Assembly (NCBI GenBank): GCA_016234705.1
Contig: JACRAS010000197.1
Coordinates: 1 to 64,000, forward strand
Length of the DNA stretch: 64,000 nt
DNA from: Betaproteobacteria bacterium
GTDB taxonomy: Bacteria; Pseudomonadota; Gammaproteobacteria; Burkholderiales; SG8-39
Direction of reading: 5' to 3'
The notes under the pieces: model-generated
What the model was told of the DNA's origin: nothing
What the model saw: the letters and a program-made list of their open reading frames with translations, nothing else
Database searches by the model: none
Position numbers and translations under genes: made by a program
Shown here: positions 54,369-62,639 of the stretch, piece by piece
Layout of the letters: each line of letters starts with the position of its first letter
How positions within the stretch are numbered: the first letter of the stretch is position 1

Positions 54369-55442
54369 TCAGCGGTACTCCTCGGCGCACTTGATGATCG
54401 CGGCGTTCGTGGCTAGGCCAAGACAGGTTCTTGCGTCCGCGCCCGCCTTTGACCGGACCGGCTGCGCTACCGTCGACGCAGGCTTGCTCGCCGGCGCGCC
54501 GGTGCGCTCTGCGGCCTGCGCCAAAGCGCTCTGGACCTGCTCCAGGACCGAGGTGTACACGATGCCGGAAAACCATTTGCTGTTTTCCGTCTCGTAGAAC
54601 TTGGCGTACTCGTCCAGGTCGGCGTCGCTTGCGTTCCTGTAGCTGAACGCGAGGTTGAGCATGGTTGCATTGCGAATGTTGTTGGTCGCGGAGGTGCGCT
54701 GTTTTTCGATCGCTCTGTCCACCGCGGCGGCCTTTTCCGCTCCTCCGCCAACGGCACCCAATGCAACCACTTTCATGGAAGAGAATGCGACGTCGATGGC
54801 CAGGTCGCTTGCCCTGGTTGCGCTATCGATGCGCTTGACGAGACTCGTGCGCTGGGGCGAAGGCCGAGTCGCGGCCGCGCTGCGGGCGAATTGAGCGAGT
54901 TCCTCCTGCGACGGCGAAGCCTGCTCCAGTTCGATCATGCGCTTCGCCGCCGGCGTCGAATAATCCTTGAGCAGCGCCTGTAGGCGCTTCTCTTCGAAAT
55001 TCGTCTTCAGACCGGCGCTTACCCGGCCATGAAATCCCTGTGCTGAAAACGCCTCCGTCACGGCAGTTTCGATTGCCTTGAGGTCGCCGGGTGATGTCTT
55101 CGGTTGTTGCTTGCCGGATTGCCTGACGCCGGCCATCAACTTCTCGGGCAACTGGCTCAGTTGTTGTTTCAACCCCGAAGCGACCAGCAGGTCTTCGATC
55201 AGTTTGTCGCGGGCCGGACCCGCATCCGCCGGCGCGGCGGCTTTGCCCGCTGCGGCCGGTTTCGCCGCTGTCACGGGTTGAGGTCTGCTTGGCGCGGCCG
55301 GCGCCGGTCCGGCATCCTCGAAGTATTGCCAGCCGAACCACCCCAGGGCTGCGAGCACGACCACCCCACCGACAATGGTCGGAATCTGCTTTTTGCCAAG
55401 AGCAAGTTTGGGAAGAGCAAGCTTGGGAAGAGTAAGCGCCAT
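54369..55442 (-). CDS. Membrane-anchored DUF2059-like protein
   Basis: 357 residues. An N-terminal KLALPKLALGKKQ repeat is followed by one membrane segment (TIVGGVVVLAALGWFGWQYF), then a Pro/Ala-rich linker and a helical domain with LKQQLSQLPEKLMAGVRQSG and ALLKDYSTPAAKRMIELEQ, which resembles DUF2059. Probably periplasmic. It converges with the amidase gene; the role is unknown. Confidence 0.7.
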   Translation of the reverse strand: MALTLPKLALPKLALGKKQIPTIVGGVVVLAALGWFGWQYFEDAGPAPAAPSRPQPVTAAKPAAAGKAAAPADAGPARDKLIEDLLVASGLKQQLSQLPEKLMAGVRQSGKQQPKTSPGDLKAIETAVTEAFSAQGFHGRVSAGLKTNFEEKRLQALLKDYSTPAAKRMIELEQASPSQEELAQFARSAAATRPSPQRTSLVKRIDSATRASDLAIDVAFSSMKVVALGAVGGGAEKAAAVDRAIEKQRTSATNNIRNATMLNLAFSYRNASDADLDEYAKFYETENSKWFSGIVYTSVLEQVQSALAQAAERTGAPASKPASTVAQPVRSKAGADARTCLGLATNAAIIKCAEEYR

Positions 55443-55767
55443 GTCGGACTCCCTTTATCGCGATTATTTCCCTTGGCCGACAGCCGTTATCGAGCCCCGG
55501 GAAGTTCCTGAAGCCTATTGTAAGACAAAAGAATGCGTTTCAGAACTTGGGCGCCGCGCGGCTGTCTGGAGCAAATAGAAATGTCCTGGTTTATAGCAAA
55601 TGAATTGTCCGCTTTTCATGCAGAGGGCGGAACAGCGGCGAAGCGCGTAACCCGTGTAGCGTTTTTCCACCGGTGGTCTCTCTACCGCTTAACGAAGGTG
55701 TAGAAAAAGTCTTTCCATCCGCGCATCCTGCCGTGAACCATATGAAATATCAAGATTCGAACAATTA
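55443..55767. other. Intergenic stretch before the IS remnant
   Basis: 325 bp. No supported gene, and no T-tract terminator. The A+T-rich part (55590-55760) is probably the promoter side or the flank of the eroded insertion element. Confidence 0.4.
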
Positions 55768-55881
55768 TTGGACTTTGGGGAGCAGAGCTTGGAGCGTTAC
55801 GAACACATCGACACGAGCCCGCGCTTTCTGGCCGTGGATCTGGAACGGCAGCTTCTTCCTGGCACGTTCGAGCAGGCCTTG
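55768..55881 (+). pseudogene. IS1182-like transposase, N-terminal remnant
   Basis: 38 codons. The segment RFLAVDLERQLLPGTFEQAL is typical of the start of IS1182/IS4-type transposases. The frame loses similarity after LLP and runs into the PIN gene. No inverted terminal repeats were found. Confidence 0.65.
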
Positions 55882-55913
55882 CTGCCGTCAGGCCGATGGA
55901 TTAAAGTCGCTGC

Positions 55914-56354
55914 ATGCGTATCTATTTGGATGCCTGCAGCTTTCAGCGGCCACTCGACGATCGATCACAGCCGCGGATCAACATCGAAGCGGAGGCAGTG
56001 CTCACGATCCTGCAATTGATTGAATCGGGTCACTTGGAACTGTTGTCATCGGAAGTGCTTCGATTTGAGATTGACCGTATTCCCAATCAGTACCGAAAGG
56101 AACAGGCCACTGAAATGCTGAAACTGGCAGCCCATTTGATCGAGCTCAATGATGAGATTGAGGTTCAGGCAGACAAACTCGTCAAGACGGGCGTTAAGCC
56201 GTTGGATGCCTTGCACCTCGCTTCAGCCTCATGGGCGAAAGCGGATTATTTTTGTACCTGTGATGATAAGCTACTGAAGAAGCATAATATACTGAAAGGA
56301 ATCGCGACCGAGGTCGTGTCACCGCTTCAATTAGTTGCGGAGGTTGCACCATGA
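55914..56354 (+). CDS. PIN-domain toxin
   Basis: 146 residues. Acidic PIN residues are in MRIYLDACSF, KPLDALHLASASWAKAD and CTCDDKLLKK. This is a likely RNase toxin. Its stop overlaps the start of a 70-residue partner (ATGA), giving the order toxin then antitoxin. It lies 680 bp from the CRISPR array, next to an IS remnant. Confidence 0.8.
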   Translation: MRIYLDACSFQRPLDDRSQPRINIEAEAVLTILQLIESGHLELLSSEVLRFEIDRIPNQYRKEQATEMLKLAAHLIELNDEIEVQADKLVKTGVKPLDALHLASASWAKADYFCTCDDKLLKKHNILKGIATEVVSPLQLVAEVAP

Positions 56355-56563
56355 GCGTAGCAATTCGTCCCCTGTCGGAAATTAATCAACAAGCCACGGC
56401 GATTCTCGCTCGGGAAATGGGCATAGCCGATGCGCTGCGATTCCTGAGCCAGTTCGGCAGCGGTTCGGGTGACTACACGAGTGAACGCGATCAGTGGCTT
56501 GGCAATTTGTCTCTGGAGCAGATTACGTCGGAGATCAAAGCCAAAAGGGACAGGCGCGCATAA
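56351..56563 (+). CDS. Small putative antitoxin partner of the PIN protein
   Basis: 70 residues, overlapping the PIN gene by 4 bp. MSVAIRPLSEINQQATAILA and a charged tail SLEQITSEIKAKRDRRA fit a small antitoxin, but I do not recognise the family. The pairing is inferred from coupling. Confidence 0.65.
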   Translation: MSVAIRPLSEINQQATAILAREMGIADALRFLSQFGSGSGDYTSERDQWLGNLSLEQITSEIKAKRDRRA

Positions 56564-56644
56564 TAAGACCGGGAAGCTCGCTTTCATGGAACAAGGCCGA
56601 CTCGCGGAAGTCCGCGCGTGCTCCGGAGTGAAACCGCAGTTGAT

Positions 56645-56875
56645 TCACCGCAACGCACGGCGAATTTCGGCAAAGACTTCAGGAGCAGCGATAGTCTCCG
56701 CGGTGTCGCGCTCGATCGAAGTCCAGCGGGCCTCGACTTTAACGCGCCAAGCTTCTTCAACGTCGCCCTCGTCGGCTGGCTCCAGAGACCGGATCAGCGC
56801 GAGCGCCAGACCAGGACGTTCCTGGACGGCCAGGTCGCGCGCTTGTTGTTCGATTTCCGCGAGCGTATGGGGTAT
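56645..56875 (-). pseudogene. Addiction-module antitoxin (PF09720-like) without start codon
   Basis: The frame reads PHTLAEIEQQARDLAVQE and ends EVFAEIRRALR, matching small addiction-module components of ~75 residues. Where the start would be there is ATA (56873-56875), not ATG, and no in-frame ATG/GTG/TTG with a ribosome-binding site lies close upstream. No toxin gene follows. Probably decayed. Confidence 0.6.
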
Positions 56876-56988
56876 AGGAGTAAGGCGGGGGTTCGGACGG
56901 ACAAACCTTGGACATTTCGGTCGCGACCGCCGATCGGCGACCCACCTTCCGCTTGTCGTTTGTCTATAGGCGCGCGCGTGAGCGCGCC

Positions 56989-57034
56989 GATTTCGAAGGG
57001 GGGCGGGCGGGTTTTCCCGTCCCCCTTCGAAATC
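56989..57034. repeat. Long perfect hairpin abutting the CRISPR array
   Basis: 56989-57007 pairs with 57016-57034: 19 bp with one G-U, loop CGGGTTTT. The outer 14 bp (GATTTCGAAGGGGG) are exact. The right arm ends at the base before the first CRISPR repeat. It may act as a leader structure, a barrier to transcription or an insertion mark. Confidence 0.8.
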
Positions 57035-57466
57035 GTTGTGACTTGCGGGCGGGCTTCGGTCAGCTACACTCGGACACCGGACCGCCATATTGCCGGGTGA
57101 GTTGTGACTTGCGGGCGGGCTTCGGTCAGCTACACTACGTGGCGCGGTGTTATCATGTACCTATGTGTTGTGACTTGCGGGCGGGCTTCGGTCAGCTACA
57201 CTTGATGTGCGCGCCCGGGCGCGGCGTTATTGGTTGTGACTTGCGGGCGGGCTTCGGTCAGCTACACTTACAACGTGCTCGCGCCCGCCGGACTGATGGT
57301 TGTGACTTGCGGGCGGGCTTCGGTCAGCTACACTACCACCACCTGCGGTTGTCTCAGGCGCGAAGTTGTGACTTGCGGGCGGGCTTCGGTCAGCTACACT
57401 TTTGATCACCTTCAGTTAGATGGCCCCAAAGTTGTGACTTGCGGGCGGGCTTCGGTCAGCTACACT
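57035..57466 (+). CRISPR. Type II-C CRISPR array, 7 identical 36-bp repeats and 6 spacers of 30 bp
   Basis: Repeats start at 57035, 57101, 57167, 57233, 57299, 57365 and 57431. Each begins GTTGTGACTTGCGGGCG and ends CGGTCAGCTACACT; all seven are identical, and all spacers are exactly 30 bp. Repeat orientation is set by the tracrRNA (62396-62432), which is complementary to this strand. Every repeat contains TTGCGG, 16 bp, TACACT, an internal promoter-like arrangement as known for Neisseria type II-C arrays, so each spacer may be transcribed separately. The array runs towards cas2, which is on the other strand. Confidence 0.97.
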
Positions 57467-57492
57467 GCCTTGGCCGCAAATGCTTGATTGGA

Positions 57493-57539
57493 AAATAAAA
57501 AAGCCCTGGGCAGATCAGAAAAAACTGATCTGTTCGGGC
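57493..57539 (-). terminator. Intrinsic terminator of the cas operon
   Basis: Read on the minus strand, a stem GCCCGAACAGATCAG (57539-57525) pairs with CTGATCTGCCCAGGGC (57518-57503) around a T6 loop, followed by TTTTTTATTTT. The stop codon of cas2 lies inside the hairpin. It also separates the cas transcript from the converging array. Confidence 0.85.
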
Positions 57540-57844
57540 GCTTTCTCAAAGTCGACCCTGGTTTTCCCATAGAACACTCGCATTCGTTCGAACTGTTTGT
57601 CGGTGATTGTGATTACGCGTACTTCGCCATCAGACGGCAAAAACGATTTTATCCGTTCTTCGTGCACATCCGCGTTTTCTTCGCTCGGGCAATGCCTAGC
57701 ATAGACCGAATATTGCAACATGCAAAAGCCGTCGTTGAGCAGGGCATCTCGGAATTCGCGATAGTCGCGCCGAGCTGTCTTGGTATCGGTGGGCAAATCG
57801 AACATTGCGACAACCCACATGCTTCGGTACCCCCCGAAAGTCAT
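57515..57844 (-). CDS. cas2: CRISPR-associated endonuclease Cas2
   Basis: 109 residues. MWVVAMFDLPTDTKTARRDY is the ferredoxin-fold start with the catalytic Asp; GFCMLQYSVYARHC and RVITITDKQFERM follow. ATG at 57844 is used; an internal ATG at 57820, starting MWVVAMFD and preceded by a G-run, is equally possible. It works with Cas1 in spacer insertion. Confidence 0.95.
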   Translation of the reverse strand: MTFGGYRSMWVVAMFDLPTDTKTARRDYREFRDALLNDGFCMLQYSVYARHCPSEENADVHEERIKSFLPSDGEVRVITITDKQFERMRVFYGKTRVDFEKAPEQISFF

Positions 57845-57878
57845 CGCTGAATTAGTGCGTAGTAGCGGCGATAAACGT

Positions 57879-58760
57879 CTAGATTCCAGGAATGGGCGAC
57901 GCCCTCACGCCCTCGCACAACACTGCTCGCACACCTGCGGCGTAGTATGAAAGCGCGGTGAGTAACGGAACCCGCCGACCGTCCCAAAGACAATCCCACG
58001 ACAGGATCTGAAGCATAATTGCCTTGGACTCTTTGTCAACCTGCGCGTCGGGTCTGTTCTGCATAATCTCATGCACCTTGAGATCCACCAGCGGCCGAAG
58101 GGGTTCCATTAGGTCGTCGGCCAGACTTAAGTCGTCATATTGATTGCGGTGATGAATGCCGAGTGCGGGTGATAACCCGGCACCGACAATCGCGCGAGCC
58201 ACTGCGGCGCGGAGCACTGCGTATCCGTAGTTGAGCAGCGCGTTCGCGTCATTCATGTCCCGGTCGCGTCTGAATTCCGCGCCGAACAGCCGCTGCCAAT
58301 AGATCCGCGCGGCTTGTGCTTCTACGTTTTCCGGGTCGCCACTCTTAACCTTTGCAACGTATAGTGGAAGCGGATGATCATCTAATATAAGTGAGCGCAA
58401 TACCCCCGCTTGTTCGCGTATCTTTGCTTGAACGACGGTTTGCCATAGCCTCTTCTGAACGGGAACGGAAGCCGCGATTTGGGAACGCAGCGTTCTTGCG
58501 TGCAAGCTATGGCCGGCAAGCGGTAACAGCACGGCGCATGGCAGGTGTTTGGAGTCGCAGAGAACCACGACGACGTTGTTCTCGAAGCACGTAGCCAGAA
58601 GCGCCTGGGTGTAGTTTACGGCGGGGTGATCAATAATAAGTACGCCCAAGTCTTCAATTGGCACGAACCCTGTCTCCGAATTGTCGCGCTCAATGAGCAG
58701 TTGGCGATGTTCCATGCGCAAGCGCGCCGGGTTGCCGATCTCCACAATACGCTTAATCAC
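57879..58760 (-). CDS. cas1: CRISPR-associated integrase Cas1 (type II)
   Basis: 293 residues from GTG at 58760, which overlaps the cas9 stop by 8 bp. The start VIKRIVEIGNPARLRMEH and the metal-binding region DMNDANALLNYGYAVLRAAVARAIV with GIHHRNQYDDLSLADDLMEPLRP are typical of type II Cas1; Glu/His/Asp ligands are present. It is followed by cas2. Confidence 0.95.
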   Translation of the reverse strand: MIKRIVEIGNPARLRMEHRQLLIERDNSETGFVPIEDLGVLIIDHPAVNYTQALLATCFENNVVVVLCDSKHLPCAVLLPLAGHSLHARTLRSQIAASVPVQKRLWQTVVQAKIREQAGVLRSLILDDHPLPLYVAKVKSGDPENVEAQAARIYWQRLFGAEFRRDRDMNDANALLNYGYAVLRAAVARAIVGAGLSPALGIHHRNQYDDLSLADDLMEPLRPLVDLKVHEIMQNRPDAQVDKESKAIMLQILSWDCLWDGRRVPLLTALSYYAAGVRAVLCEGVRASPIPGI

Positions 58761-61700
58761 GCGACACAGATTCCCATTCGCCAAGCGCATTTACCCGTAT
58801 CTTATGCAGATCGCCCGGAAGCGTTTCCGGCGTGCGTTGGATCAATCCTCGGCGGTCTGTATCGCTCGTCGACGTTACGCTAAAGTGCCGAAAGATGAGG
58901 GTATTGTTGGCGCCAGACATTTTCTGGAGCCGATATATGGGTTTCCCCAACTGTTTCTGATCTTCCGGTACAGCGCTTTCGTCCCAGAGCACCATGTCTT
59001 GGCTGCAAAGGGCAAGTTCGAATTGCCAGTCTGCCGCATTGATGCCCGCGTTGTGCGCTATTAGTTGTGCTGGATCCTTGCGGATAATCGGGGGCTCGCG
59101 CACGCGGCGTGCCGCTTCCAGCATATCCACGAAGATGCCTTTGCGTTCAATTGTTCCATCACCCAGTACGCGCCTGAAAATGGCGATGTGATGATTGCTG
59201 CCTTTGGCAAAGATTTGCGGCCTGTTCCCAAACCGGACGAGCCCTGAGGCATGAGTTGCCATCCTGACGCTTCGAATTGGAGGCGCCTTCGCCATATCCC
59301 TGCAAGGCATTAGCGGCGGTGAGGACTCGGCGTCCTTGTCCTTATGATCCTGGCGCCATGCCTTGAGCGCTGCTCGGGTTCCCTGATCTACGATCCAAGT
59401 CTTTTGTCCCGGTTTATTATCAACTCGCAGTAAGGCATCTTGGACGGAAAATCGTTTGACAAAGCAGCGGTTCGCGACCGCAACCGCTTTGACCTCGGCG
59501 CCATCAGGCAAAAAGGGTGGTGGATAATCTTTCGCCTTTCCCCCGCGTTCATACCCGTCCAGCCACTGCTGAAGTGTTTCGCGCTCGAGCTGGTTCGCAA
59601 TCCATTTTTCACCTCGCTCCAATCCCTTGCCCAGTATTCCATCGGGAGATGTGCGGATCAATTCCGGATTGCGCAAAAGCTTCTTGAGTGGTACGTTTTC
59701 TTCGATCCAGAAGCCGAGCCCAAACGGTAACTCGTCATGCAATCCGCCGGAGACCTTGCGATTGGCAGCATGACTTACGACATTGGCGAGCAAAATCCGC
59801 TCAGCATCGAGGCGTAGGTTGGGAATAGGCGCTTGCAGAGGTTGGTCTGGCCATATCCCATGCTCCTCGCGATGGCGGTATCGGCGCATCAAGTCTGCGA
59901 ATACGCCGCGGTCCACCAACGCGGTAACGATGGCATCCACCGCGTGATGTCGGTGATCGCCGCGATCCTTTTTCTTGCCGCTCTCGTTCTTCACCACTGC
60001 TTCAGTAGAGGGTGTTGATCCGTCTTCCATATTGGTGCCGCTACCGCCCTCCGGGCTTTTCGGCAAGACATTCACCAATCCCCACAACCTGCGTAATTCG
60101 GCAGTGATCTGTCCACGCGTAACCTGTAGATGTTGATCGTCGTAGCCAAGTGTCACGAGGTAATTGCGTACCGCCACACAAATGTATCGCGTATCGTTGA
60201 GTTGCGCCGCCACGAAATCAATGGTGGCATCGAATTTGTCGTTTTTGATCCGCTTCAACTTTCCCTTCGGAAAATCGGGAAGGCCCTCCAGGCGTTTGAG
60301 GATCTCTTCATATTTCTTCGTACCGTTCCACGCCTGCCACGGGGTGCGTTGCCCCTTGTCACGATTTGCCGCGCAAAAGCACAGCACTTTGTTCATGTAT
60401 GAATCGTCAAGAGAAACGCTGAGTGGATAGATGTGGTCGATTTCGACCGACCCGTCGAACAGGTGCCGTTCTGTGATCGTGCGCTCGGGACTCGAATAGG
60501 CGCAGCGCCTTCCTTGTTCCAGGAGTAATTTGTATTTCAGAATGGCTTCGCGCGAAACCCGAATGCCCAAGTCAGGATATGTCCCGGCAAGTTCGCGGAT
60601 TGCCTTCGCCGCGTCATCATTTGCCTTCTGATTGGCGCGCTGCTGCTTCTCCATGTCAGCTCGATGCACTTTTGAAGCCTTCATCTCGCGCGCCATCTCG
60701 ATGCGGATAACCCGTGGCTTGCGTCCGTAGCGGACAATCAAGTCATTGACGACGCGGCGCGTTTCGAACAACGCTTTTTGCACGATTGGATTAGCGATGT
60801 TCGGAGGTTCCGGTAATTGGGCCAGTCCTCTGTGCTCCCGCTGGTCGCGGCGCAAATATCCAGCCGCAGCTAAAGCATCGGTATAGATCATGCCATCGCG
60901 CAAATGGGATAAGAGCGCTTCGATTACCGAACGGCAATGCTTTGCATATCCTTCCGCCAGTTCGAGGGTAACGAGCGCAAACGCGTCCCGTTCAGGAAAT
61001 CGCCAAGGGCAACGTTCGGGCGGTAAACCGTACCGATTGGTCAGGCGGTTGAAAAGCGCAAGCTTGTCTTCAATATTGATCAGGTCATGCACTAAGAGCC
61101 GTTGCAAGCTCGAATAGGTTTCATGCACTCCCTTGTTAGCACTCAGCGCTTCCCAGGCGGCAGGCATAATCCGCGCCAAGGCGAGTGCCGTCCGATTGCC
61201 GGTCAAGCCGTACTTGCTCGTGCGCTCCAGGTTGAATTTCGCCTTCGGTCGCCCAATGAGCTTCCTGATTTCACCCCAGGTGACCTGCCCTCGTTGGTTA
61301 ACCTTGGAAGGATCTCCCAATGTGCGGAGAAGCGTCTCTCGTTCCATCTCGGATAACCGGAAGGCGCCGTGCTGCCTTGGAAGCTGATATTCGAGATTGT
61401 TCATATCTTCGAGTAGCCGGTACTCCTGCGCTTCAAGCAGCGCTTTGGCAGCGCGCGGTTTCTTCAGTTCCAGCGAACACTTGCCGACGCGCCCTCGCTG
61501 CGATTGGAGTGGTCGCTGGAAAAATATTGCCCGGTGGATGGCGATCTTCAGTTCTACGGTAAGCAGCTGCGGGTTGTGTCTTGTTTGCGCCTCCCAGATT
61601 TTCGCGAATTCTTCTTCGCACAGTTCGCGTGAGGCATATAGGTGATACTGAATTGCTTTGCCTTTTTTGTTTTGCTCCTGGCGAGTCACAGTGTGGGGTC

Positions 61701-62349
61701 GGCGGGGCCGTCCGTCGCCCGCCTTGGTGGCAAGTTCTACAACGAGTTGGGCAATTGTCTGGCACTTCATTTCTTCCATTGCTGCGCGCAATAGCTTAAT
61801 GCCGCTTAACATCGCGCCGGTTTCCTTTGCGGCCTCATCGACTTCTTCATCGCGCGGCCCTGCCTGCTCCTCTTCGAGATCAAGTGCCAGACCTCGCATT
61901 CGGAGTTCATCGAGGAGTACCTGATACTTTGCTCCACGGTTGCTCTTGTAGCCGCGCCGCCGCAACAAGTGGAGAAACACGCGACCCAATTCAGCTGGTG
62001 CGAGCGGGCGCGTAAGCGCTTCGGCCCTGAGCGCGAATGGGTGTCCGAGGTCGTTGAGTGCCTTCTCCCAAGTTAGCGGATCATTGTCGCTAGCGTCGAA
62101 CATCCCGTGACGTACAAGGAGATCAAGGAGGTCGCCGCGCCGTTCCTTGTAGCGTCTAACCTGCCGACGCATGGACCGCTTTTCACGTCGATTCTTGTTC
62201 TTGGGAACCTTCGTATCAGCCTCGATCATAGCGAGGAAGATACGAGAGTTTGCGTCGACGAGCCGGATAGGCTTTTCGTTGGCGTCGCATTCCATCACAG
62301 CCCAGCCGATCGAGGTAGGTCCAAGATCAAGTCCAAGAATGTAATTCAT
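58753..62349 (-). CDS. cas9: CRISPR-associated endonuclease Cas9 (type II-C)
   Basis: 1198 residues from ATG at 62349, with AAGGAGGG seven bases upstream. RuvC-I is ILGLDLGPTSIGWAV (Asp8), followed by an Arg-rich bridge helix (NRREKRSMRRQVRRYKERR, 52-71). RuvC-II is VIRIEMAREMK (Glu551). The HNH core is SVEIDHIYPLSVSLDDS (His639) with NKVLC and NRDKGQRTP. RuvC-III is DHRHHAVDA (His802, Asp805). All catalytic residues are visible, so it should cut both strands. The C-terminal ~350 residues form the WED/PAM-interacting part. There is no csn2 or cas4, which fits II-C. It is longer than many II-C Cas9 proteins (about 1000-1100). Confidence 0.97.
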   Translation of the reverse strand: MNYILGLDLGPTSIGWAVMECDANEKPIRLVDANSRIFLAMIEADTKVPKNKNRREKRSMRRQVRRYKERRGDLLDLLVRHGMFDASDNDPLTWEKALNDLGHPFALRAEALTRPLAPAELGRVFLHLLRRRGYKSNRGAKYQVLLDELRMRGLALDLEEEQAGPRDEEVDEAAKETGAMLSGIKLLRAAMEEMKCQTIAQLVVELATKAGDGRPRRPHTVTRQEQNKKGKAIQYHLYASRELCEEEFAKIWEAQTRHNPQLLTVELKIAIHRAIFFQRPLQSQRGRVGKCSLELKKPRAAKALLEAQEYRLLEDMNNLEYQLPRQHGAFRLSEMERETLLRTLGDPSKVNQRGQVTWGEIRKLIGRPKAKFNLERTSKYGLTGNRTALALARIMPAAWEALSANKGVHETYSSLQRLLVHDLINIEDKLALFNRLTNRYGLPPERCPWRFPERDAFALVTLELAEGYAKHCRSVIEALLSHLRDGMIYTDALAAAGYLRRDQREHRGLAQLPEPPNIANPIVQKALFETRRVVNDLIVRYGRKPRVIRIEMAREMKASKVHRADMEKQQRANQKANDDAAKAIRELAGTYPDLGIRVSREAILKYKLLLEQGRRCAYSSPERTITERHLFDGSVEIDHIYPLSVSLDDSYMNKVLCFCAANRDKGQRTPWQAWNGTKKYEEILKRLEGLPDFPKGKLKRIKNDKFDATIDFVAAQLNDTRYICVAVRNYLVTLGYDDQHLQVTRGQITAELRRLWGLVNVLPKSPEGGSGTNMEDGSTPSTEAVVKNESGKKKDRGDHRHHAVDAIVTALVDRGVFADLMRRYRHREEHGIWPDQPLQAPIPNLRLDAERILLANVVSHAANRKVSGGLHDELPFGLGFWIEENVPLKKLLRNPELIRTSPDGILGKGLERGEKWIANQLERETLQQWLDGYERGGKAKDYPPPFLPDGAEVKAVAVANRCFVKRFSVQDALLRVDNKPGQKTWIVDQGTRAALKAWRQDHKDKDAESSPPLMPCRDMAKAPPIRSVRMATHASGLVRFGNRPQIFAKGSNHHIAIFRRVLGDGTIERKGIFVDMLEAARRVREPPIIRKDPAQLIAHNAGINAADWQFELALCSQDMVLWDESAVPEDQKQLGKPIYRLQKMSGANNTLIFRHFSVTSTSDTDRRGLIQRTPETLPGDLHKIRVNALGEWESVSRD

Positions 62350-62358
62350 GCACCCTCC

Positions 62359-62387
62359 TTGATTTCTTATGTCAGGCGGATTACCAT
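62359..62387 (+). promoter_or_regulatory. tracrRNA promoter
   Basis: TTGATT (62359-62364), 17 bp, TACCAT (62382-62387): a sigma-70-like promoter whose start would fall near 62394-62396, exactly where the anti-repeat begins. Confidence 0.65.
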
Positions 62388-62393
62388 GCAAAT

Positions 62394-62505
62394 ACAGTGT
62401 AGCTGACCGAAGCCTGCTCTGCTTTTCATAATAAAAGCTATGCAGGATATGCGGCCGGTCAACCGGCCCGCGCAAAACCTCGCCCCCGTCCCCACGGGGG
62501 TTTTT
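62394..62505 (+). ncRNA. tracrRNA
   Basis: Divergent from cas9. The anti-repeat spans 62396-62432. Its first 19 nt (AGTGTAGCTGACCGAAGCC) are perfectly complementary to the 3' half of the CRISPR repeat. The next 18 nt pair with the 5' half through wobbles, one bulge and a 3-nt internal loop. Then come a hairpin GGCCGGT-CA-ACCGGCC (62453-62468) and a terminal hairpin with T5. This layout (anti-repeat, nexus/stem, terminator) is that of a type II tracrRNA. Confidence 0.88.
62483..62505 (+). terminator. tracrRNA terminator
   Basis: CCCCCGT (62483-62489) pairs with ACGGGGG (62494-62500), loop CCCC, followed by TTTTT: a classical intrinsic terminator. Confidence 0.9.
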
Positions 62506-62639
62506 CATTTGGAGGCCGCGCCACGATAGATAGAGGTCGACGTGCTCTCGCCTGCGTGTCGGCTTTATCGAGACACGCTCCTGCAGCATCGGTCCTGAGC
62601 AGAAGGCGTCGAGATTCCGTACGAGAGTGGGCGGTCTTG

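Noticed and set aside
56908-57405. Open frame with repeated CDLRAGFGQLH units, like a tandem-repeat protein
   Set aside because: It is the CRISPR array read as protein; repeat plus spacer is 66 bp, a multiple of three, so the frame stays open.
62390-62440. tracrRNA on the minus strand
   Set aside because: The anti-repeat would run into cas9 without a terminator; the plus strand has promoter, hairpin and T-tract terminator in the right order.
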